This document shows, in pieces, positions 6,731 through 10,442 of a DNA stretch of 10,442 nt. This DNA comes from Chloroflexota bacterium (lineage in GTDB: Bacteria; Chloroflexota; Dehalococcoidia; Lucifugimonadales; JADFKI01), in the NCBI GenBank assembly GCA_022565015.1, contig JADFKI010000114.1:1-10442 (forward strand), written 5' to 3'. The position numbers were made by a program, and so were the translations under genes. The first letter of the stretch is position 1; the number at the start of each line of letters is the position of its first letter. The notes beneath the pieces are model-generated. The model saw only the letters and a list, made by a program, of their open reading frames with translations. It had not been told where the DNA came from and did not search any database.

Positions 6731-8077
6731 CTATGGTAGAAGCGCCTGCTCCACGGGAGGCTCTGTCGTCGACACCTGGTACACGCCGAGGTTGTCGCTG
6801 AGCAGCCCTCCTTTGAATTCGCCCGTTTCCAGCAGCTCTATCGTGTCGCCAAGGTCCTGGCGGCTCTCCGCCAGCGCCACCAACACCTTCCTTCCCTGCG
6901 ATTCGTGCAGAAGCACTAGGCTGGTCCCGGTTCGAGCGATGTCGGGGGTGAAAGGCGTCAGTATCTCATCCTCGATCTGCACGCCGGCGAGCGCCAGATA
7001 TTGGGCTACGTTGGAGCTGTGTTCGTACAGGCCAAGGAATATGGTGTCCCTGGTAACATCCTCCACGCCGCGAATCTGAGAAGCGACGTTATTGGCGCCG
7101 AGAAGACTTTTCATCGAAGAGCCGACCTCGAATAGGCCGGCATCACCCAGAAGGATGTCGACTTCATCCCTGAACAGATATGGAAAGTCGGCGAGGTCGA
7201 ATCTCCGGTCGCTGTTGGTCAGGAAGTCGGCGATGTTGGAGATGAGTCTGTCGTTGTCCACGGTCGTGCTGTTGGGCGGCAACATGAACGAAAAGTCGCC
7301 CAGCGCCAGTATCTGGCCGTTGGCGCTCTTAACGATGGGGCTAAAGGGCTCGACGCGCTCCACCATGGAAGAAAATGTGTTTTCATCCGTGAACGCGAGC
7401 TGAGACCCCGATGATTTCACTCCGCCCGCCGTATAAAACGCCACCTCGCTCAGGCCCTGGGTGACCTCGTCCGGGCTGAAATCCCTCACCAGTATGTTAT
7501 GAAAATTGAGGTCGTGCTCGACGAGGTTATAAAGGAAGCCCTCCTGGAAGAGGATTCCGAACTCCTCCGCCAGCGCGTTGATGTCATGCGGCCTTCCAGG
7601 GTCGCCTATCAGAAGAAGCCTGCCGCCCTTTCTTATGAACTCGTCAACGATGTCCAGCTCAGCCCTCTTGAAGTCCACCCTGGGCAGGATCACCGCGAAG
7701 GTATCGGCCTTCGGCAGCTTCTCTTGAAGCAAGGCGAGCCGCTCTTCCGGTCGAAACGGCGGAAGGGTGCGGTCTCCGAGAAACTCGATGGAGTATCCCC
7801 TATCAGCCACCCTCGCCAGCAACCCGGAGATCTCGTTTTCGTCATAGCTCGTGGCGTGGGCATTGTCTACCAGCAGAAGGCCTTTTCGCTGGACCGGAAT
7901 CTCGGCATGTCTCCTTATAGGATACGGCTGGGAAATCGCATCCTGGTAAGCCACCAGATTCGCCGGAGGAGGTTCGTAGACTCCCCTATAGAAAAATCCG
8001 AACGCCGCACCAAAAAACAGCACGCCGGTTATTGGCGCCAGCGCCAGGATCCAGGTCTTATTCCGAAGGAGTGACAT
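6731..8077 (-). CDS. Membrane-anchored GldG/DUF4350-like protein
   Basis: 448 residues with one N-terminal membrane helix (about 8-30), then a large exterior region. An alpha/beta part (about 65-180) has VKKG-type strands LLLVDNAHA and FIRKGGRLLLIGDPGRPHD (about 147-165). It resembles the class I glutamine amidotransferase-like fold of DUF4350 and GldG-type proteins, but no catalytic Cys is seen there. A later block, ILALGDFSFMLPP (256-268), leads into VDNDRLISNIADFL (273-286), matching the GD...N...N...FL pattern of that group. The C-terminal part (about 295-448) is unassigned. ATG at 8077 is chosen because it directly precedes the membrane helix; a longer form from 8179 would run deep into the upstream gene and encode a poor N-terminus. 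It overlaps the S49 peptidase gene by 20 nt, implying coupling; its own ribosome-binding site is weak. GldG relatives usually accompany an ABC transporter, but none is visible here. Fold call moderate, function unknown. Confidence 0.8.
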   Translation of the reverse strand: MSLLRNKTWILALAPITGVLFFGAAFGFFYRGVYEPPPANLVAYQDAISQPYPIRRHAEIPVQRKGLLLVDNAHATSYDENEISGLLARVADRGYSIEFLGDRTLPPFRPEERLALLQEKLPKADTFAVILPRVDFKRAELDIVDEFIRKGGRLLLIGDPGRPHDINALAEEFGILFQEGFLYNLVEHDLNFHNILVRDFSPDEVTQGLSEVAFYTAGGVKSSGSQLAFTDENTFSSMVERVEPFSPIVKSANGQILALGDFSFMLPPNSTTVDNDRLISNIADFLTNSDRRFDLADFPYLFRDEVDILLGDAGLFEVGSSMKSLLGANNVASQIRGVEDVTRDTIFLGLYEHSSNVAQYLALAGVQIEDEILTPFTPDIARTGTSLVLLHESQGRKVLVALAESRQDLGDTIELLETGEFKGGLLSDNLGVYQVSTTEPPVEQALLP

Positions 8078-9008
8078 ATAGGTAAAGCATCTCCGGGATG
8101 GCTGCTCGGGACAGAAGGTCCGAATCTGTGCGATTGCGTGGGAAGCGACTCTGCTCCGCCGGAAAGAGGGCCGTGGCACACGGCACGCCCGGCAAATTCA
8201 CGTCCACCTCATCCGAGTCGAGAGGCTCGATAATCCGCTGCACCGTGCGAAGGCAGTCCTCGAGCACGATCTCGTTTACCTTCAGCAGATCGTAGTTGGA
8301 AATACCGGCCAGACGTGCCGCCATGGCTATCGCATCGTCGTCCGTTCCCAACGCATCCACCAGACCGGCTCGCACGGCATCTGAACCAAGGTACAACCTG
8401 GCCTCTGATATCTCCTGTGGAGTAATCCGCAATCGGTCGCCCCTCTGGGCTACGACCGTGTTCACGAAATTATCCTTGATCGTCTCCGCCATCTGAATGA
8501 ACGTCCGCGCCGAGCCGCCCGTGATCTTGGCAGGGCCGGTCGTCACGATCCTCTCGTCCGGGCGTGCGGCCGTGGGCGTGAACAGCACTACGCCGACGCT
8601 GCCGACAAATGTGCTGGGTTGGGCGTAGATGTAGTTTGCTCCCATGGCCATGAGGAATCCGCCGCTGGCCGCGATCTGCCTCGTCACGACGACGACCGGC
8701 TTCTTTTCACGCAATCGCACCATCTTCAAGAACAGGAGGTCGCTGGGACCGACCGACCCGCCCGGGCTATCGAGCTTTATGACGACGGCCTTCGCGGAGT
8801 CCCTCCTCCCGGCGTAATCGATCATCTCACCGATGAACGCGGCGGAGCGGTCGTTTATCTCGGTGAAGGGGATGTCTATTATGGCGATCTCGGGGCGGCC
8901 CGGATAGAGGTTGAAGAAGACGAAGTAACCCACGCCCACGCCCACCGCGATGGTTAAGGCAGAGGAGACGTACCAGGTGCCGACGAGCCGCCGGAATGCC
9001 CTCAGCAT
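8058..9008 (-). CDS. S49-family membrane serine peptidase (SppA-like)
   Basis: 316 residues; positions below count from the ATG at 9014, two codons earlier. A membrane helix (about 17-36) anchors an exterior or periplasmic ClpP-like domain (about 42-240). Motifs are LDSPGGSV (81-88), AASGGF with the predicted nucleophile Ser117, GANYIYAQPSTFVGSVGV (125-142) and TGPAK, where Lys163 is the likely general base of the Ser-Lys dyad. Family members cut signal peptides or membrane-protein remnants. About 75 residues beyond the core (245-318) form an unassigned tail with Cys254 and Cys279. The start is ambiguous: AGGAGG at 9018-9023 is 3 nt from ATG 9014, 6 from a GTG at 9011 and 9 from ATG 9008; the last has the best spacing. 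First gene of a three-gene operon, followed by the GldG-like protein with a 20-nt overlap. The catalytic call is strong; the substrate is unknown. Confidence 0.92.
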   Translation of the reverse strand: MLRAFRRLVGTWYVSSALTIAVGVGVGYFVFFNLYPGRPEIAIIDIPFTEINDRSAAFIGEMIDYAGRRDSAKAVVIKLDSPGGSVGPSDLLFLKMVRLREKKPVVVVTRQIAASGGFLMAMGANYIYAQPSTFVGSVGVVLFTPTAARPDERIVTTGPAKITGGSARTFIQMAETIKDNFVNTVVAQRGDRLRITPQEISEARLYLGSDAVRAGLVDALGTDDDAIAMAARLAGISNYDLLKVNEIVLEDCLRTVQRIIEPLDSDEVDVNLPGVPCATALFPAEQSRFPRNRTDSDLLSRAAIPEMLYLYVTPSE

Positions 9009-9017
9009 CACCATCTT

Positions 9018-9023
9018 CCTCCT
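9018..9023 (-). promoter_or_regulatory. Ribosome-binding site of the S49 peptidase gene
   Basis: Perfect AGGAGG on the minus strand. Its spacing favours the ATG at 9008 (9 nt) over the ATG at 9014 (3 nt), which is why the shorter start is annotated. Confidence 0.7.
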
Positions 9024-9126
9024 AACACTCCGGTGCGTCCAGCGCGGGGCAGACGCGGCAGGTTTGCTGCAACTATGTCTTCTCCCGGTCTAACGCGCGC
9101 TCGCCCGATACCATAGCGATACAGCC

Positions 9127-9174
9127 TCGGACACCGGGGCGCGCTGTCTGGTCCGACACCGGGTCGATGCCGGG
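9127..9174. repeat. Repeated CCGG-centred motifs in the S49 operon leader
   Basis: Three similar decamers in direct orientation: GGACACCGGG (9129-9138), CGACACCGGG (9154-9163) and CGATGCCGGG (9165-9174). In addition TCGGAC (9127-9132) and GTCCGA (9151-9156) form a perfect inverted repeat with an 18-nt spacer. All lie just downstream of the predicted transcription start, so they could be an operator or an RNA hairpin in the roughly 170-nt leader. In GC-rich DNA, part of this may be coincidence. Confidence 0.4.
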
Positions 9175-9184
9175 TTAAAAGGCG

Positions 9185-9214
9185 AGTGTACCAGCGCCTA
9201 AAATACGCAGTCAA
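9185..9214 (-). promoter_or_regulatory. Sigma70-type promoter of the S49 operon
   Basis: On the minus strand TTGACT (9214-9209) and TACACT (9190-9185) are 18 nt apart, matching five and four consensus bases. Transcription would start near 9178, leaving a leader of about 170 nt before the peptidase start. It is the best promoter match I found in the window. Confidence 0.6.
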
Positions 9215-9452
9215 TGAGCTTTGCGTGCCGATGTCGCCCAGTTTCTCTTGGGAGGGGATTCCGTTGCGGAGCTGTCTAATGGCTGGGGGCAGAAACCTGA
9301 CTAAGCTTATCTAACGTATCTGGCCAATCGATAAGTTCGACAGCATTAATCTGAATATGCCCGGCTGAAACGAGTTGATTATTGTCCACGTGCCAGGACC
9401 GGGCGGAGTAGTCATTCAGTGACCGAACATCGTGACATGAAGTAGCGTGTGT

Positions 9453-9480
9453 TTGCCTCGCTGAGATGAAATGATACAAT
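9453..9480 (+). promoter_or_regulatory. Probable promoter of the PKD/Ig-like lipoprotein gene
   Basis: TTGCCT (9453-9458) and TACAAT (9475-9480) lie 16 nt apart, matching four and five bases of the sigma70 consensus. The start would fall near 9487, about 55 nt before the TTG codon. Strand and placement fit the divergent gene. Confidence 0.45.
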
Positions 9481-9541
9481 ATGTTACGGTGCTGTCTTAG
9501 TCGTCCTCGTAGGCGTGACATGGGAAGGTGGGGATTGAGAC

Positions 9542-10429
9542 TTGAGTACATGTTTTATCCTCGGTACGCTGGCTTTAGCCGTAGCGGCCGGTGTCGCGTG
9601 TGGCGCACCCCCGCCTACGCCCGCTACAACGCCAACGCCTGAACTTGCGCTAGCGGCGATCGAGACACCTACAACAGCACTTACGCCTACAAGCACTCTA
9701 ATACAGACGGTCACACCAACGCCGACTCCGACGCCATTGCCAACGAGCACGCCTACACCCACTCCAGTCCCACCCTTGGCCTCCTATACGGTTGACGTGG
9801 AATCCGGTAGCGCGCCTCTAACAGTCGAATTCGACAACGCGTCTGAGGGACCGATCGCCTCCGTCGAATGGGACTTTGGTGATGGCGCTACCAGCTCCGA
9901 TGGGTCCCCAAGCCATCGCTACACGATCGCCGGGACCTACAGTGTGAAGCTTGCGGTTTCGGGCCCAGGCGGCACGGATACTCGCAGTGTATCGGATCTA
10001 ATCACCGTCTTACCGGGGCCTGCCGCCAGCCTTGAGGTCTCCCCGTCCACCGCTACGCTCACAGTCCAGCACGCTGTCGAGTTCAGTGCTCTTGTTCGAG
10101 ACGAGTTTGGCAACGTCGTAGATGACGCCGTTGTGTGGGCCACAACCGCTGACAGTGGCTCCATTGACGAAAACGGCCTGTTCTCGGCGGGCACGGTGTC
10201 GGGTGCTTTCGCTAACTCGATAATGGCTTCGTTGCGGACAGATACCGGCGAGCAGACGGACTGGGCGTCCGTCACAGTTGAGCCGGGTCCTCCCTCTGAG
10301 GCTGTCGTCGAACCCGGTGAGATCAGTCTGGAGAGTGGTGGGTCTCAAGACTTCCGTGTTGAGGTCTTCGACGAGTTCGGAAACGGGATTACCGACGCCC
10401 TAGTACCTACTATCAATAAACAGCGTTAG
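9542..10429 (+). CDS. Lipoprotein with Thr-Pro linker, PKD domain and Ig-like domains, apparently truncated
   Basis: 295 residues, only plus-strand gene. A short hydrophobic N-terminus ending in GVAC (Cys20) suggests a lipoprotein. A Thr/Pro-rich linker (about 23-77) follows, then a PKD domain (about 79-157) with the hallmark WDFGDG (110-115) and HRYTIAGTYSVKLAV. A bacterial Ig-like domain follows (about 160-247), with RDEFGNVVDDAVVW. A second copy begins (about 249-287) with FDEFGNGITDAL but stops after VPTINKQR, lacking the expected second half. Such proteins are usually surface-exposed adhesins or binding proteins; no enzyme domain is visible. The start is TTG at 9542, the only start giving the signal sequence, with an AAGGTGG-like site about 10 nt upstream. 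The early stop and AT-rich end suggest a rearranged or broken larger gene. It may therefore be a pseudogene fragment. Confidence 0.8.
   Translation: MSTCFILGTLALAVAAGVACGAPPPTPATTPTPELALAAIETPTTALTPTSTLIQTVTPTPTPTPLPTSTPTPTPVPPLASYTVDVESGSAPLTVEFDNASEGPIASVEWDFGDGATSSDGSPSHRYTIAGTYSVKLAVSGPGGTDTRSVSDLITVLPGPAASLEVSPSTATLTVQHAVEFSALVRDEFGNVVDDAVVWATTADSGSIDENGLFSAGTVSGAFANSIMASLRTDTGEQTDWASVTVEPGPPSEAVVEPGEISLESGGSQDFRVEVFDEFGNGITDALVPTINKQR
9608..9772 (+). repeat. Low-complexity Thr-Pro linker coding region
   Basis: About 55 codons rich in Thr and Pro, with many PT/TP dipeptides. Such linkers hold extracellular domains away from the membrane or cell surface and are common in Chloroflexota lipoproteins. 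Codon usage varies (ACG, ACA, ACT, ACC), so it is not a recent short-repeat expansion. Confidence 0.8.
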
Positions 10430-10442
10430 ATGATAAACTCCG

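Larger units (their letters stand above)
9015..9541. other. Divergent intergenic region
   Basis: 527 nt between two divergently oriented genes. The half next to the S49 gene is GC-rich and holds that operon's promoter and repeated motifs. The other half (about 9270-9480) is noticeably more AT-rich and holds the likely promoter of the plus-strand gene. Between them no tRNA, riboswitch or convincing gene was seen. Confidence 0.6.

Noticed and set aside
7499..8074. 191-codon plus-strand open frame opposite the GldG-like gene
   Set aside because: Antisense to a gene with clear membrane helix and fold motifs; no supporting signal of its own.
8078..8179. Longer N-terminus for the GldG-like protein starting at 8179
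   Set aside because: The added 34 residues are basic and lie inside the peptidase gene. The ATG at 8077 directly precedes a normal membrane helix.
9276..9551. 91-codon open frame on the minus strand in the divergent intergenic region
   Set aside because: It has no ribosome-binding site, no recognisable motif, overlaps the start and likely promoter of the plus-strand gene, and ends in unremarkable sequence. The AT-rich stretch might be a remnant of something, but nothing supports a gene.
9484..9762. Val/Gly-rich minus-strand frame opposite the Thr-Pro linker
   Set aside because: GVGV repetition is the antisense reading of the Thr-Pro codons and has no independent support.
1..10442. Defence island, toxin-antitoxin, prophage or CRISPR content
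   Set aside because: MoxR-VWA pairs occur in some defence systems, but here they sit in the standard DUF58/BatA/BatB operon. No nuclease, toxin, integrase, transposase or spaced repeat array is visible.

Overview
The window looks like a chromosomal segment of a moderately GC-rich bacterium, most likely a Chloroflexota member of the Dehalococcoidia/SAR202 type. That placement is an inference. It rests on lipoproteins with long Thr-Pro linkers, frequent TTG starts, and a compact MoxR/DUF58/VWA operon; no rRNA or ribosomal marker is present to confirm it. No tRNA, rRNA, CRISPR array or complete insertion sequence was found.

Left part (1-4901, all minus strand): a five-gene operon read right to left. 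It encodes a MoxR AAA+ ATPase, a DUF58 protein, a single-pass membrane protein with a BatD-like ectodomain and a DUF4381-like cytoplasmic half, a BatA-type VWA membrane protein, and a BatB-type VWA membrane protein cut by the window's left edge. Genes touch or overlap (1-nt gap, ATGA overlap) or are separated by about 60 nt. The ATPase has intact Walker motifs, and the DUF58 and both VWA proteins keep their metal-ion (MIDAS) residues. The likely job is ATP-driven, chaperone-like remodelling or activation of proteins at the membrane.

Middle part (5191-9008, minus strand): a three-gene operon. It encodes a membrane-anchored S49 (SppA-like) serine peptidase, a membrane protein with a GldG/DUF4350-like (class I glutamine amidotransferase-like) exterior, and a proline-rich lipoprotein built from three divergent copies of a helical module I do not recognise. 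A good sigma70-type promoter lies 5' of the peptidase gene. A 289-nt gap with a possible weak promoter and a small in-frame upstream reading frame separates this operon from moxR. The two operons are co-directional and may form one envelope-maintenance locus.

Right part (9009-10442): a 530-nt divergent intergenic region, then a plus-strand lipoprotein with a Thr-Pro linker, a PKD domain, one complete bacterial Ig-like domain and a second one that stops abruptly, suggesting a broken or rearranged gene at the edge.

The most interesting candidates are the S49 / GldG-like / three-repeat lipoprotein cassette beside the MoxR-VWA operon, and the three-repeat lipoprotein family itself.
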